Under the pieces are notes generated by a model. The model ran no database searches. It was not told where the DNA came from and worked only from the letters and a program-made list of their open reading frames with translations. Source: Selenomonadales bacterium (lineage in GTDB: Bacteria > Bacillota > Negativicutes > Sporomusales > UBA7701). Taken from it: a DNA stretch of 64,000 nucleotides. The translations under genes and the position numbers were made by a program. The stretch's first letter is position 1. Each line of letters begins with the position of its first letter. The stretch lies in the NCBI GenBank assembly GCA_018434945.1, contig JAHDOI010000018.1, positions 62,001 through 126,000 on the forward strand, read 5' to 3'. This document shows, in pieces, positions 51,349 to 60,918 of this stretch.

Positions 51349-52323
51349 TTAGCCGTTGAGCCACCGGACTGCGTCCGGGGCGTGGTAGGTGATGATGATG
51401 TCGGCGCCGGCGCGTTTGAAGCCGGTAAGGGTTTCGAGGACGATGCGGCGCTCGTCGATCCAGCCGTTGGCCGCCGCCGCTTTGACCATGGCGTATTCGC
51501 CGCTGACGTTGTAGGTGGCGACCGGCAGGTCGAAGTTGTCTTTGACCTGGCGGACGACGTCGAGGTAGGCGAGGGCCGGTTTGACCATGACGATGTCGGC
51601 GCCTTCTTCGATGTCGAGGGCGACTTCTTTGATGGCTTCGCGGACGTTGGCGGGGTCCATCTGGTAGCTGCGGCGGTCGCCGAACTGGGGCGCGGACTGG
51701 GCGGCGTCGCGGAAGGGGCCGTAGTAGGCGGAGGCGTATTTGGCGGCATAGGACATGATGCTGACGTTTTCGTAGCCGCTCTTGTCAAGCGCGGCGCGGA
51801 TGGCGGCGACCCGTCCGTCCATCATGTCGGAGGGGGCGACCATGTCGGCGCCGGCGACGGCATGGCTGAGGGCGGTTTGGGCGAGCAGCCCGAGGGTGGC
51901 GTCGTTGTCGACGTCGCCGCCTTTGATGAGGCCGCAGTGGCCGTGGCTGGTGTATTCGCACATGCAGACGTCGCTGATGACGGCCAGGCCGGGGACGGCG
52001 TCCTTGATACGGGCGATGGCCCGCTGCACGGGCGAGTTGGCGTCCCAGGCGCTCGAGCCCTGTTCGTCCTTGTATTCGGGCAGGCCGAAGACAAGGACGG
52101 CGGGGATGCCGAGGGCGCGGGCCATCCTGGCCTCCTCGACGGCCATGTCGGTCGAGAGGTGGTGGATGCCGGGCATGGAGGGTATCTCGTTCCTGACTTT
52201 TTCGCCGGGAACGACGAACAGGGGATAGACCAGGTCGGCGGGGGTGAGTACGGTTTCCCGCACGAGGGCGCGGACGGGTTCCGAGGCCCGCAGGCGGCGC
52301 GGGCGGATGTACGGTTTTGTCAT
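51349..52323 (-). CDS. hemB: Delta-aminolevulinic acid dehydratase
   Basis: Porphobilinogen synthase of 324 residues; joins two 5-aminolevulinates. Catalytic lysines are in [15 protein letters not shown] and [10 protein letters not shown]. The Cys-rich zinc site [14 protein letters not shown] points to a zinc-dependent form. The start overlaps the cobA-hemD stop (ATGA). Confidence 0.97.
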   Translation of the reverse strand: MTKPYIRPRRLRASEPVRALVRETVLTPADLVYPLFVVPGEKVRNEIPSMPGIHHLSTDMAVEEARMARALGIPAVLVFGLPEYKDEQGSSAWDANSPVQRAIARIKDAVPGLAVISDVCMCEYTSHGHCGLIKGGDVDNDATLGLLAQTALSHAVAGADMVAPSDMMDGRVAAIRAALDKSGYENVSIMSYAAKYASAYYGPFRDAAQSAPQFGDRRSYQMDPANVREAIKEVALDIEEGADIVMVKPALAYLDVVRQVKDNFDLPVATYNVSGEYAMVKAAAANGWIDERRIVLETLTGFKRAGADIIITYHAPDAVRWLNG

Positions 52324-53846
52324 GCCAACCCCTCCTTGTATAGCTTGCCGATGGCCTCGACGAGGCCGGTGACGGTGAATTCGTCGGCGACGATGTCGGG
52401 TTTGATGCCTTTGTCCAGGCAGGTGGCGGCCGTGATGGGGCCGATGCAGGCGACTTTTGCTTTGGCGACGAGGGCCGGACCGCCCTCCCCCAGCAGGTCG
52501 AGCAGGTTGGTGACGGTGGACGAGCTTGTGAAGGTGACGAGGTCGATGTCGCCGGCGGCTAGAGCTCCGGCCAGGTCTGCGCCGTCGCCGCCGCCGCTGA
52601 CGGTGCGGTAGGCGGTGACGACATCGACGGCCGCGCCCAGCTCGCGCAGTTTGTCGGGGAGGATGTCGCGGGCGACTTCGGCGCGCGGGATGAGCACTTT
52701 CATCCCCGGCACGACGAGGTTTTCGAGGGCGGCGATGATGCCTTCGGCGCGGAATTCCGCCGGGACGACGTCGGCGAGGATGCCCTGCCGGCGGAGCCGT
52801 TCGGCGGTGGCGGCGCCGATGGCCGCCACTTTGCGGCCGCCGAGGGCGCGGGCGTCGCGGCCGGCCTGGTGAAGGCGGGCGAAAAAGTGGTCGACGCCGT
52901 TGGCGCTGGTGAAGATGAGCCAGTCGTAGGCGGCGAGGTCGCCGATGGCGGTGTCGAGGGCGGCGTAGCTTTCGGGGGGGACGATTTTTATCGCCGGAGC
53001 TTCGCGGCATTCGGCCCCGAGCTCTTCGAGGGCGGCTGTGAGGATGCTGGCCTGTTCGCGGGCCCGGGTGACGAGCACTTTTTTGCCGAACAGCGGCCGC
53101 TTGTCGAACCAGGCAAGTTTGTCGCGGAGGGCCACGACGTCGCCGACGAGGAAGATGGCCGGGGGTTTGAGGCCGCGCGCGGCGACGTCGGCCGCTGCCG
53201 TGCCGATGGTGGTGACGAGCACTTCCTGCTCGGGCTTTGTGCCCCAGCGGATAACGGCCGCGGGCGTGGAAGCCGGCCGGCCGTGCTCGATGAGTTTGGC
53301 GGTGATGTGGGGGAGGTTTTCGATCCCCATGAGGAAGACGAGGGTGTCGGCGCCGTGGGCGAGCTTTTCCCAGCGGAGGGAGGACTCGGTTTTGGCGGGG
53401 TCCTCGTGGCCGGTGATGACGGCGAAGGAGGTGGCGATGCCGCGGTGGGTGACGGGGATGCCGGCGTAGGCCGGGACGGCGATGGCCGAGGTGACTCCCG
53501 GCACGACTTCGAAGGGGATGCCGGCGGCGACGAGCTCGAGCGCTTCCTCCCCGCCCCGCCCGAAGACGAACGGGTCGCCGCCCTTGAGACGGACGACGGT
53601 TTTGCCTTCCCGGGCCTTGGCGACGAGCAGGGCGTTGATGCCTTCCTGAGTGAGGGTGTGGTCGCTGGAGGCTTTGCCGACGTAGATGAGTTCGACGCCC
53701 TCGCGGGCGTGCGCCAGCAGGCGGTCGTCGGCCAGGCGGTCGTAGACGAGGCAGTCGGCCTTGGCGATGCATTCCCGCCCTTTGACGCTGATGAGTTTAT
53801 AATCCCCGGGACCGGCGCCCACGAGGTATACCATGCCGTTATTCAT
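52320..53846 (-). CDS. cobA-hemD: Uroporphyrinogen-III methyltransferase/synthase fusion
   Basis: Bifunctional protein of 508 residues. Residues about 1-245 are the SAM-dependent uroporphyrinogen III C-methyltransferase ([51 protein letters not shown]). Residues about 255-505 are uroporphyrinogen III synthase ([31 protein letters not shown]). Fusions of this kind are usual in Firmicutes and feed siroheme, cobalamin and heme d1-like branches. AAGGAGGAAGG precedes the ATG, which lies eight bases inside the hemC end. Confidence 0.96.
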   Translation of the reverse strand: MNNGMVYLVGAGPGDYKLISVKGRECIAKADCLVYDRLADDRLLAHAREGVELIYVGKASSDHTLTQEGINALLVAKAREGKTVVRLKGGDPFVFGRGGEEALELVAAGIPFEVVPGVTSAIAVPAYAGIPVTHRGIATSFAVITGHEDPAKTESSLRWEKLAHGADTLVFLMGIENLPHITAKLIEHGRPASTPAAVIRWGTKPEQEVLVTTIGTAAADVAARGLKPPAIFLVGDVVALRDKLAWFDKRPLFGKKVLVTRAREQASILTAALEELGAECREAPAIKIVPPESYAALDTAIGDLAAYDWLIFTSANGVDHFFARLHQAGRDARALGGRKVAAIGAATAERLRRQGILADVVPAEFRAEGIIAALENLVVPGMKVLIPRAEVARDILPDKLRELGAAVDVVTAYRTVSGGGDGADLAGALAAGDIDLVTFTSSSTVTNLLDLLGEGGPALVAKAKVACIGPITAATCLDKGIKPDIVADEFTVTGLVEAIGKLYKEGLA

Positions 53847-54792
53847 TTCCTTCCTCCTTGACCTTTCCGTACCCTACGAGGCCGGCGAGTATTTCCCGTC
53901 CGCCGGCGGCGTACATGCGGCGGGCGAGCGCGCGGCCGAGGCTTTCGGCTTCCGCCGGCGGGCCGCTGACGGTGTCCGCCAGTCTGGTTTTGCCGTCGCC
54001 TGACAGGATGACGGCGTCCAGCACAAGCGCGGCGTTCTCGATGCGGCCGAAGACGCCGATGGGCACCTGGCAGCCGCCTTCGACCTCGTTCAGAAAGGCG
54101 CGCTCGGCTGCCACGGCGGCGGCCGTTTCCCCGTGGTGGAGAAAGGCCAGCATTCCGAGGACGCGCAGGTCGCCTTCGCGGGCTTCGATGGCCAGCGCCC
54201 CCTGCCCTACCGCCGGCAGGCATATCCCGCGCGGCAGGATCTGGGTGATGCGGTCTTCCCAGCCAAGCCGGACAAGGCCGGCGACGGCCAGGACGATGGC
54301 GTCGAGCTCCTGGCTGGCGAGTTTGGCCAGCCGGGTGTCGAGGTTGCCGCGCAGGTCGGCGATGACGAGGTCGGGGCGGTATGCCAGGAGCTGGGCTTTG
54401 CGCCGCAGGCTGGAGGTGCCGACGCGCGCGCCGCGCGGCAGGTTGTCGAGGGTTTTGTATTTGGGGCTGATGAGGGCGTCGCCGGGGTCGACCCGTTCGG
54501 TGACGGCGCCGAGGACGAGCCCGGGCGGCAGTTCGGTGGGCATGTCCTTGAGGCTGTGGACGGCGAGGTCGATGCCGCCGCCTAGCAGCTCTTTTTCGAG
54601 TTCCTTGGTGAACAGGCCTTTACCGCCGATCTTGGCCAGCGGCACGTCGAGGATTTTATCGCCGGTGGTGAGGATATGTTTGAGGGTTACTTCCAGGTCA
54701 GGGTGGCGTTCGCGGAGGCGCCCGGCGATGTGGTTCGCCTGCCAGAGGGCCAGTTTACTGCCGCGGGTGCCGACGACAAGTTTCGCGTTCAC
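53839..54792 (-). CDS. hemC: Porphobilinogen deaminase
   Basis: Hydroxymethylbilane synthase of 317 residues. It contains VGTRGSKLALWQANHI near the start, the arginine-rich GTSSLRRKAQLL, and the cofactor-binding Cys in NEVEGGCQVPIG. The start is GTG 54792 behind AGGAGAGGAGGGACGCC. It overlaps the hemA end by 38 bases, an unusually long overlap that should couple their translation. Confidence 0.97.
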   Translation of the reverse strand: MNAKLVVGTRGSKLALWQANHIAGRLRERHPDLEVTLKHILTTGDKILDVPLAKIGGKGLFTKELEKELLGGGIDLAVHSLKDMPTELPPGLVLGAVTERVDPGDALISPKYKTLDNLPRGARVGTSSLRRKAQLLAYRPDLVIADLRGNLDTRLAKLASQELDAIVLAVAGLVRLGWEDRITQILPRGICLPAVGQGALAIEAREGDLRVLGMLAFLHHGETAAAVAAERAFLNEVEGGCQVPIGVFGRIENAALVLDAVILSGDGKTRLADTVSGPPAEAESLGRALARRMYAAGGREILAGLVGYGKVKEEGNE

Positions 54793-56071
54793 GGCGTCCC
54801 TCCTCTCCTGCGTCTTCCAGCTTGAACAGGGTGCGCAGCGCTTCCAGGTAGTAGTGCTCCCGGCCGGTGCCCGCCGCCTCGGTGATGTTTAGGATGGGGT
54901 CGCGGAGGATCTTGCGCATCAGCATTCTGGACATGTTTTCGATGACTTTGCGGTCCTCGGGGGCGGCGTCGGGCAGTTTGGCGAAGGCCCGTTTGAGCAC
55001 CCGCTGGCGGATGCTTTCGGCTTTGGCCTTTAGCCCGGCGAGGGTGGGCCGGAAGGCGAGGTAGCGAAATTTGGCGAGCACCTCGGCGACCGCCTCCTCG
55101 ATTATGGCTTCGGCGGCCTGGGCTTCCTGGAACCGCTCGCGGATATTGTTCTCGACGACGGCTTCGAGGGCGTCGATGTTGTAGAGGCTGGCGCCGGCGA
55201 TGGCCGCGACCTCGGGCTCGACGTCGCGGGGGACGGCGATGTCGATGAAGATTATCGGCCGGCCGCCGCGCTTGGGCATGAGGTGGGCGACGTCCCAGGC
55301 GCGGATTATGTAGTGGGGGGCGCCGGTGGAGGTGATGACGATGTCGGCATTGACGGCGGATTTCATGAAGTCCTCGAAGGGGACGGCCACGCCGCGGAAT
55401 TTCTCGGCGAGGGCCTCGGCCCGGTCGAAGTTGCGGTTGGAGACGAACACCGTCTTAACGCCGTTGTCGACGAGGTGGCGGGCGGTGAGTTCGCTCATTT
55501 CGCCGGCGCCGAGCAGCAGGACGTTGGAGTGCGACAGGTCGCCGAAGACTTTTTTGGCGAGTTCCACGGCGGCGTAACTGACCGATACGGCGTTGTAGGC
55601 GATGCGCGTCCTTGTGCGCACTTTCTTGCCGGCGGCGATGGCCCGGTGGAAGAGGGTGTTGAGGACGGTGCCGGTGGTGCCGCTGTCGCGGGCGATGGAG
55701 TAGGCCTTTTTGACCTGGCTGAGGATCTGGCCCTCGCCGACGACGAGGGAATCGAGGCTGGCCGCCACTCTGAGAAGGTGGCGGATGCATTCGTCATCGT
55801 TGTAGTAGAAGAGGTAGTCGGCGACGGTGAAACGGCCGCCTGTCATGCTGGCGAGGTATTCCTCCAGGACGGGCAGGGCGTCGTCGGCGTCGTCTATGAC
55901 GGCGTACATTTCGGTGCGGTTGCAGGTGGACAGGATGGCGCATTCGAAAATTTCGTCGTATTGATTCAGATGCCTCAGCCCGTGGCGGATCTGGTCTTCG
56001 GACAGGGAGAAGCATTCGCGGATCTCCACGGGAGCGGTCTTATGATTGAGTCCCAGAACGACTAACTGCAT
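54755..56071 (-). CDS. hemA: Glutamyl-tRNA reductase
   Basis: NADPH-dependent enzyme of 438 residues that reduces glutamyl-tRNA to glutamate 1-semialdehyde, first step of the C5 pathway. Catalytic Cys is in LSTCNRTEMYA. The NADPH site is LLLGAGEMSELTARHL, and a C-terminal dimerisation helix follows. Start ATG 56071 has AGGAGAAGATACTAC upstream. It overlaps the precorrin-2 dehydrogenase end by 32 bases. Confidence 0.97.
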   Translation of the reverse strand: MQLVVLGLNHKTAPVEIRECFSLSEDQIRHGLRHLNQYDEIFECAILSTCNRTEMYAVIDDADDALPVLEEYLASMTGGRFTVADYLFYYNDDECIRHLLRVAASLDSLVVGEGQILSQVKKAYSIARDSGTTGTVLNTLFHRAIAAGKKVRTRTRIAYNAVSVSYAAVELAKKVFGDLSHSNVLLLGAGEMSELTARHLVDNGVKTVFVSNRNFDRAEALAEKFRGVAVPFEDFMKSAVNADIVITSTGAPHYIIRAWDVAHLMPKRGGRPIIFIDIAVPRDVEPEVAAIAGASLYNIDALEAVVENNIRERFQEAQAAEAIIEEAVAEVLAKFRYLAFRPTLAGLKAKAESIRQRVLKRAFAKLPDAAPEDRKVIENMSRMLMRKILRDPILNITEAAGTGREHYYLEALRTLFKLEDAGEEGRRERETCRRHPRQ

Positions 56072-56684
56072 GTAGTATCTTCTCCTCCGCTTCTCGCTCT
56101 TTGCCGGCGCGCAGGAGGGCGAGGATTTCCCCGTCCAGCGTTTCGCGCCAGAATTCCCCCCGCGCCGCGGCGGTGGCGAGCCGCTCCTTGACTTCGTCGC
56201 GCAGCTTGGCAAGCAACGCCAGATATGCACCGTATTCCGGCCCGTAGCGCTCCTCGAGCTCCTGGCGGAGCCGGCGGGCGAACGCCGGGCTGTGGCCGCC
56301 GGTGGAGACGGTGATGAGGAGGTCGCCGCGGGCGACGCTGGCGGGTACGGTGAAATCGCACAGGTCGGGCGCGTCGACCACGTTGACGAGCGCCCCGGCG
56401 GCCCGCGCCTCGGCGGCGGCCTGACGGTTGACGGCGGGGTCATCGGTGGCGCATATGACGATAAAAAAAATCCCTATCGCTCCCGGCCGGTATGCGGCCG
56501 GCTTATGAACGATCTCCCCGGCGGCAGCCAAAGCCGCCAGATGCGGCGTAAGCGCTGGGCTGAGCACGGTTACGCGGGCCGCGGCGGCCAAAAGGGCCCC
56601 GACCTTGCGTTCGGCGACCGCTCCGCCGCCGACGACCAGGCAATCGCGCCCGGCAAGCCTTAAGTTTACTGGATAGCAGACCAT
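56040..56684 (-). CDS. Precorrin-2 dehydrogenase / sirohydrochlorin ferrochelatase
   Basis: NAD-dependent protein of 214 residues like the N-terminal half of CysG or Met8p: nucleotide site LVVGGGAVAERKVGALL, then FTVPASVARGDLLITVSTGGHSPAFARRLRQELE. It oxidises precorrin-2 and may insert iron to give siroheme. ATG 56684 sits eight bases after GGGAG; two upstream ATGs (to 56705) are less well placed. First gene of the tetrapyrrole operon, just after mrdA. Confidence 0.93.
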   Translation of the reverse strand: MVCYPVNLRLAGRDCLVVGGGAVAERKVGALLAAAARVTVLSPALTPHLAALAAAGEIVHKPAAYRPGAIGIFFIVICATDDPAVNRQAAAEARAAGALVNVVDAPDLCDFTVPASVARGDLLITVSTGGHSPAFARRLRQELEERYGPEYGAYLALLAKLRDEVKERLATAAARGEFWRETLDGEILALLRAGKEREAEEKILHAVSRSGTQS

Positions 56685-56775
56685 TTTCCCATCTCCCATA
56701 ACCATACTGATATTCAGCGTATGGGAGTGAATATCCTCCTTACTCAGGCCGATTGGAAAGGCGCAAGCACCGCAG

Positions 56776-58599
56776 TCAATCGGTCTGGCCGGGCGGAGGC
56801 GTCTTTATCTTAGATGGCGGCAGGCCGAAATATGCGTCAAGCACTTTGCGCACGACCGGACCGGCCGCCACCGAACCGTCGCCGCCTTCTTCGACGAGGG
56901 CGGCGACGACTATTTCGGGGGCGGCCGCCGGCGCGTAGCAGGCGAACCAGGAATGGGTGGTGCCCCGGCCCGTCTCCGCCGACCCCGTCTTGGCGGCCGC
57001 GGTCTGCCCGAAGCCCTGGAATACGGTGTCCGCCGTTCCCTGGGTGACGACGCGCTCGAGTCCGCGGCGGATGGTCTCCCAGGTTTCGGGGGCGAGGTGG
57101 ATGGTGCGGGCTATGACGGGATCGAGTTTTTGGCGCGGGGTGCCGTCGGGGTCGAGCACTTTGTCGACGAGGAGGGGCCGGTAGACGACGCCGCCGTTGG
57201 CGACAGCCATGAGCAGGGACGCCTGCTGGAGGAGGGTGGCCAGGTAGTAGCCCTGGCCGATGGCGGCGATTATCGTCTCGCCTGGGTACCAGGGTTCGCC
57301 GTAGGCGGCCGTTTTCCACTCCTCGGTGGGCACGAAGCCGTCCGCTTCGCCCGGCAGGCCGATGCCTGTGGGTTTGCCGTAGCCGAAGGTGAGCGCGTAG
57401 GAGGCCAGGGTGTCGGCGCCCATGCGCCGCCCGAGTTCGTAGAAGACAGGGTCGCTGGACATGGCGAGCGCCCCTGCGAGGTCGAGTTTCCCCAGCCCTT
57501 TCGGGTTCCAGCCGAAAAAGTCCCAGCCGGCAATGCTGTAGACGCCTTTGTCGTCGAATATTTCTTCCGCCGTTACCAGTCCCCGGTCGAGGGCCGCGGC
57601 GGCTGTGACGATCTTGAATACCGAGGCGGGGGGATAGGCGTTGCGGGTGACCCTGTCGGTGAGCGGGTTGCCGGGGTTGGCCAGCAGAGCCGCCCAGTCC
57701 TTGGCCGAGATGCCGCCGACGAAGGCGTTGGGGTCGAACGCCGGGATGCTGGCGAGAGCGAGCACGGCGCCGCTGCGGATGTCGATGACGACGACGCCGC
57801 CCCCTTTGGCCGGCTCGCCGATGCTTCTGCTGATAGCTATCTGGGTATCGAGGCTCTCTTCCGCCACCTTCTGGAGGTTGGCGTCGAGTGTGAGCACCAG
57901 CCCCTTGCCAGGGATGGCCGCTTTTTCGCCGGCCGCGCCGATCTCTTCGCCCCGGGCGTTGACTTCGACTTCACGGCCGCCGGGGGTGCCGCGGAGGACA
58001 TCCTCCCACACAAGCTCCAGGCCGTCTTTGCCGATGAGGTCGGCCGGGTTGTAGCCGGCCGACTTGCGGGCGGCGTATTCTTCGGCGTTGATGCGGCCGA
58101 CGTAGCCGAAGACGTGGGCGGCAAGCCCGCCGTAAACGTAGTGGCGGACGGGGATGGCCTCGATGACGACACCGGGCAGGGCGGTTTTGCGTTCCTCGAT
58201 TTTGGCGAGGAGGTCGGGGCCGGCGTCGCGGATTACGGGTACGGCCGTATAGGGAGCGTCCTTGCCGGCCGTGAGCATGGCCTCGATTTCGCCGCGCGGC
58301 AGGCCGGTGAGCGCGGCGAGCAGAGGCGTCGCGGCCTGTGGGTTGGCGTATTCGGCCGGGATGACGGATACGGCGAAGCTGGGGCGGTTGCTGACGAGGA
58401 CGGCGCCGTTGCGGTCGTAGATTGTACCGCGCGGCGCCTGGGCGTAGTGCCTGCGCAGGCGGTTGTCTTCGGCGATCAGCTTGTACTGGGCGCCCTGGAG
58501 AAGCTGCATCCAGGCCAGCCGGAAGACCAGCAGGCCGATGACGGCGACGACCAGCAGGGCCAGCACGCGCAGCCGCCGTGAAGTTTCGATTTCCCACAT
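56776..58599 (-). CDS. mrdA: Penicillin-binding protein 2
   Basis: Class B transpeptidase of 607 residues for cell elongation. One membrane anchor (about 8-32) is followed by the PBP dimerisation region (RGTIYDRNGAVLVSNRPSF) and the transpeptidase domain. Its motifs are SVFK (SxxK, in PPASVFKIV), SSD (SxN-like) and KTG in AAKTGSAETG. The opening and length fit MrdA/PBP2. It is not next to rodA or mreB here; the following LCP gene is envelope-related. Confidence 0.95.
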   Translation of the reverse strand: MWEIETSRRLRVLALLVVAVIGLLVFRLAWMQLLQGAQYKLIAEDNRLRRHYAQAPRGTIYDRNGAVLVSNRPSFAVSVIPAEYANPQAATPLLAALTGLPRGEIEAMLTAGKDAPYTAVPVIRDAGPDLLAKIEERKTALPGVVIEAIPVRHYVYGGLAAHVFGYVGRINAEEYAARKSAGYNPADLIGKDGLELVWEDVLRGTPGGREVEVNARGEEIGAAGEKAAIPGKGLVLTLDANLQKVAEESLDTQIAISRSIGEPAKGGGVVVIDIRSGAVLALASIPAFDPNAFVGGISAKDWAALLANPGNPLTDRVTRNAYPPASVFKIVTAAAALDRGLVTAEEIFDDKGVYSIAGWDFFGWNPKGLGKLDLAGALAMSSDPVFYELGRRMGADTLASYALTFGYGKPTGIGLPGEADGFVPTEEWKTAAYGEPWYPGETIIAAIGQGYYLATLLQQASLLMAVANGGVVYRPLLVDKVLDPDGTPRQKLDPVIARTIHLAPETWETIRRGLERVVTQGTADTVFQGFGQTAAAKTGSAETGRGTTHSWFACYAPAAAPEIVVAALVEEGGDGSVAAGPVVRKVLDAYFGLPPSKIKTPPPGQTD

Positions 58600-58651
58600 C
58601 GCAATATTCCTCCGGCAGCCAGATCGCTAACTTTTTTATTGTTCCCGCAGG

Positions 58652-58682
58652 CAAAAAAAATAGCCCCCGGAGGGGGGACTAT
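58652..58682 (-). terminator. Terminator of the LCP gene
   Basis: ATAGCCCCC-GGA-GGGGGGACTAT (58660-58682, one bulge) is followed on the minus strand by TTTTTTTTGCC; it lies beyond repeat copy 6. Confidence 0.75.
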
Positions 58683-58702
58683 CGGATTGTACCAAAACCA
58701 GA

Positions 58703-58823
58703 GGCCGTTCAGAAGCCCTCAGATGCTAGGCGGCTCCGCCGGGCGTGCCGCGACGCGTACTCGGGGCGTACGCAAGCAAGCGACCTGAGGAGCAACGAAG
58801 CAGATGGGGGCTTATCAACGGCC
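58703..58823. repeat. Dispersed palindromic repeat, copy 6
   Basis: A 121-base copy bounded by GGCCGTT and AACGGCC, in the same orientation as copy 5, five bases after the LCP gene stop codon. Confidence 0.9.
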
Positions 58824-58828
58824 GAGTT

Positions 58829-60187
58829 TTACTTATAGTCTTTGCCGATGTAGACGGTGGCCTGCACCGCCTGCCTCTCGTTTTTGATCTGCAGGACGTA
58901 TTTGAACGGCAGGCTGGTGAGCTGGTTGACGACGGCGCCGCTGGTGGAGTGGGAAACGACGATGGTTGTGTTGGCCGGGGCGGCGCTGGTCGTAACGCCG
59001 GTGACTTCGAAGCCGCGGGCTTTGAGGACGCCTGCCATCTTGGGGCCCAGGCCGGCGTTGCCGCTGGCGTTGACGATGGCCACGGTTATCTTGCCTGGCA
59101 CCGGCGGGGAGGCTTTTTCAGCCGCGGCCGGCTTGTCGCCCGGTTTTACCGCCGCCGCCTTGGGGGCGGTGGCCGCTTTGGGAGCTTCGTGGACTTTCAT
59201 CTCCCGCGGGATGGAACGTTCGTACTCGGCGTCGAGCTGCTCGGCCGCGGCAAGCTGTTTGCCTTCGAGTTGGCCGCCCTGAACCTGGGCGATGTGCTCG
59301 CGGAGGGCGACGATGTCGGGCAGCCAGTAGCTGATGTCGCGTATGTACGCCGGCCGGCCGGGCACCATGTCGGTCTTGAGGCCTTTTTTGCGGGCGTCGC
59401 TGAGCAGCTTGGCCATGCTGAGCATCTCGCTTGTGGACATATCGGTTTTGACCGCCGAGCTGACTTCGCGGATGATGGAGGGGACGCGGGGGATGATGGA
59501 GGGGCTGGTGACTTTGTCCAGCATGGCTCTGATGAATTTCTGCTGCCGTTCGATGCGGCCGATGTCGCCGTCTTGGCCCCGGTAGCGGACGTACTTGATG
59601 GCCGATTTGCCGTCCATGTGCTGGCGGCCGGGCCGGAAGTCGATTACGAGGTCGTCGTACGGGTCATGATAGTACATTCTCTTTTCGACGTCGATGTCGA
59701 CCCCGCCGACCGCGTCGACGATTTTGCCGAAGGCGGCGAAGTTTATGACGACATAGTAGTCGAAGGGGATACCCAGCAGCCCCTCGGCCGCCTCCTGGGA
59801 CAGCTTTTCCTTGCCTATGGCGTAAGCGTGGTTGATCTTGTCCCAGCCGTGCCCGGGTATCTTGACCCGGGTGTCGCGCGGCACGGACAGGAGGGCCGCT
59901 TCGCTGGTGCCGGTGTCGACGGTGACGGCGAACATGGTGTCGGAGCGGCCGACGTCACCGGCCCGTTCGTCGACTCCCAGGACGAGAACGTTGATCTTGC
60001 TCGATGAGAACATCAAACCGCTGCCGGTGCGCATGATTCTGTTCAGGCTGATGAGGCTGCCCCCGAACCAGATGTAGGAGGCGGTCACAGTCATCAGGAA
60101 TACCACCAGGCACACCGCGATGACCCAGTTGCGTCTTCTGCTGCTGACGCGCTGTTCGGACAGGCGTCGTTCAAGGCGAGTGGTCAA
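58829..60187 (-). CDS. LCP (LytR-CpsA-Psr) family protein
   Basis: Protein of 452 residues that attaches glycopolymers to peptidoglycan. Short cytoplasmic start, one membrane helix (about 20-42), LCP domain with INVLVLGVDERAGDVGRSDTM, SVPRDTRVKIPGHGWDKINHAYA and RYRGQDGDIGRIERQQKF, an Ala/Lys/Pro-rich linker, and a LytR C-terminal domain (about 358-450, ITVAIVNASGNAGLGPKMAGVL). TTG 60187 follows GGAGG by ten bases. The C-terminal domain is characteristic of Actinobacteria and some Clostridia and Negativicutes. Confidence 0.94.
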   Translation of the reverse strand: MTTRLERRLSEQRVSSRRRNWVIAVCLVVFLMTVTASYIWFGGSLISLNRIMRTGSGLMFSSSKINVLVLGVDERAGDVGRSDTMFAVTVDTGTSEAALLSVPRDTRVKIPGHGWDKINHAYAIGKEKLSQEAAEGLLGIPFDYYVVINFAAFGKIVDAVGGVDIDVEKRMYYHDPYDDLVIDFRPGRQHMDGKSAIKYVRYRGQDGDIGRIERQQKFIRAMLDKVTSPSIIPRVPSIIREVSSAVKTDMSTSEMLSMAKLLSDARKKGLKTDMVPGRPAYIRDISYWLPDIVALREHIAQVQGGQLEGKQLAAAEQLDAEYERSIPREMKVHEAPKAATAPKAAAVKPGDKPAAAEKASPPVPGKITVAIVNASGNAGLGPKMAGVLKARGFEVTGVTTSAAPANTTIVVSHSTSGAVVNQLTSLPFKYVLQIKNERQAVQATVYIGKDYK

Positions 60188-60212
60188 GGGTCGTTGTCCT
60201 CCTCTCGCGGGT

Positions 60213-60247
60213 TAAAAAACAAGCCCCCGCGGGTGGGGGCGTTTTAT
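60213..60247. terminator. Bidirectional terminator
   Basis: GCCCCC-GCGGGT-GGGGGC (60223-60240), with TTTTTT on the minus side and GTTTTATT on the plus side, separates the copZ-like transcript from the LCP gene. Confidence 0.8.
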
Positions 60248-60301
60248 TAGAGTATAACAAATTATGCGTTAAATCGTCAATGGCATGCGCCGGAACAATG
60301 G

Positions 60302-60337
60302 CAGGCCGTTGATAGCCCCCATCTGCGGCGTTGCTCC
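60302..60337. repeat. Dispersed palindromic repeat, copy 7 (truncated)
   Basis: Only one outer arm (CAGGCCGTTGATAGCCCCC and ATCTGCGGCGTTGCTCC) remains, ending eight bases before the stop codon of the copZ-like gene. Confidence 0.75.
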
Positions 60338-60344
60338 CGTTATA

Positions 60345-60584
60345 TCACACTACTTTGTAGCCTGCTTCGTCGACCGCTTTCTTTACATCGTCCAGACTGG
60401 ATTTTGTGGGGTCGAAATCGGCTTTGAGGGTTTTGGCGGCCAGGTCGACTTCCGCCGCCATTACGCCGGGCAGGGCGCGCACGGCTTTCTCGACCGCCGC
60501 CTTGCAGTGGTTGCAGGTCATGCCTTCGACCGTGAGTGTCACTTTTTCGATGCTGCCGCCGTGGCAGCCGCAGGTCTTGCACAT
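60345..60584 (-). CDS. CopZ-like heavy-metal-associated protein
   Basis: Metal chaperone of 79 residues with the HMA motif GMTCNHC (Cys24, Cys27) in a ferredoxin-like fold. An additional N-terminal Cys cluster (CKTCGC, Cys2, Cys5, Cys7) is not part of the standard 65-70 residue CopZ and might bind a second metal. Probably copper or zinc. No P-type ATPase is nearby. Shares a transcript with the two genes upstream. Confidence 0.88.
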   Translation of the reverse strand: MCKTCGCHGGSIEKVTLTVEGMTCNHCKAAVEKAVRALPGVMAAEVDLAAKTLKADFDPTKSSLDDVKKAVDEAGYKVV

Positions 60585-60586
60585 CG

Positions 60587-60901
60587 TTATTTCCCTCCTG
60601 ATTGAAGTTTGTCGGTGACGGCTTTTACTTTGCCGGCCATTGTGGATACTTTGTCGCGGCGGTCGTCGACGCGGATGAGGGTCGAGACCCGCTGGGCGCC
60701 GGCGGCGAAGGGGACTTCGTGCATCCGGCGGATTACCTCGAGGATGCGGTCGAGGTCGCCTTCGATGATCGTGGCCATGGGGGTGAGCTGGTGTTTGAGG
60801 TCGGTGGCTTCTTCAAGCACCTTGTGGCAGGCGGCTACGTATTTGCTGATGCTGGGCGTGGCCGTGCCCATCGGGGCGATCGTAACTTCGACGATTGCCA
60901 T
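60587..60901 (-). CDS. MTH1187/YkoF-like thiamine-binding protein
   Basis: Small ferredoxin-like protein of 104 residues of the thiamine-binding MTH1187 (DUF77) family: VEVTIAPMGTATPSISKYVA at the start, MATIIEGDLDRILEVIRRMHE, then TLIRVDDRRD. Members form tetramers that bind thiamine or related ligands. It lies two bases before the copZ-like gene and 17 bases after the DJ-1/PfpI gene. Confidence 0.9.
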   Translation of the reverse strand: MAIVEVTIAPMGTATPSISKYVAACHKVLEEATDLKHQLTPMATIIEGDLDRILEVIRRMHEVPFAAGAQRVSTLIRVDDRRDKVSTMAGKVKAVTDKLQSGGK

Positions 60902-60918
60902 TTAATTATCCCTCCCGC

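Noticed and set aside
56685-56775. Cobalamin or heme-related riboswitch before the tetrapyrrole operon
   Set aside because: Only about 90 bases separate mrdA from the operon, and no B12-box or other aptamer motif is visible.
24001-60337. CRISPR array
   Set aside because: The repeats are single, dispersed, about 120 bp long and palindromic, with no spacer-repeat periodicity.
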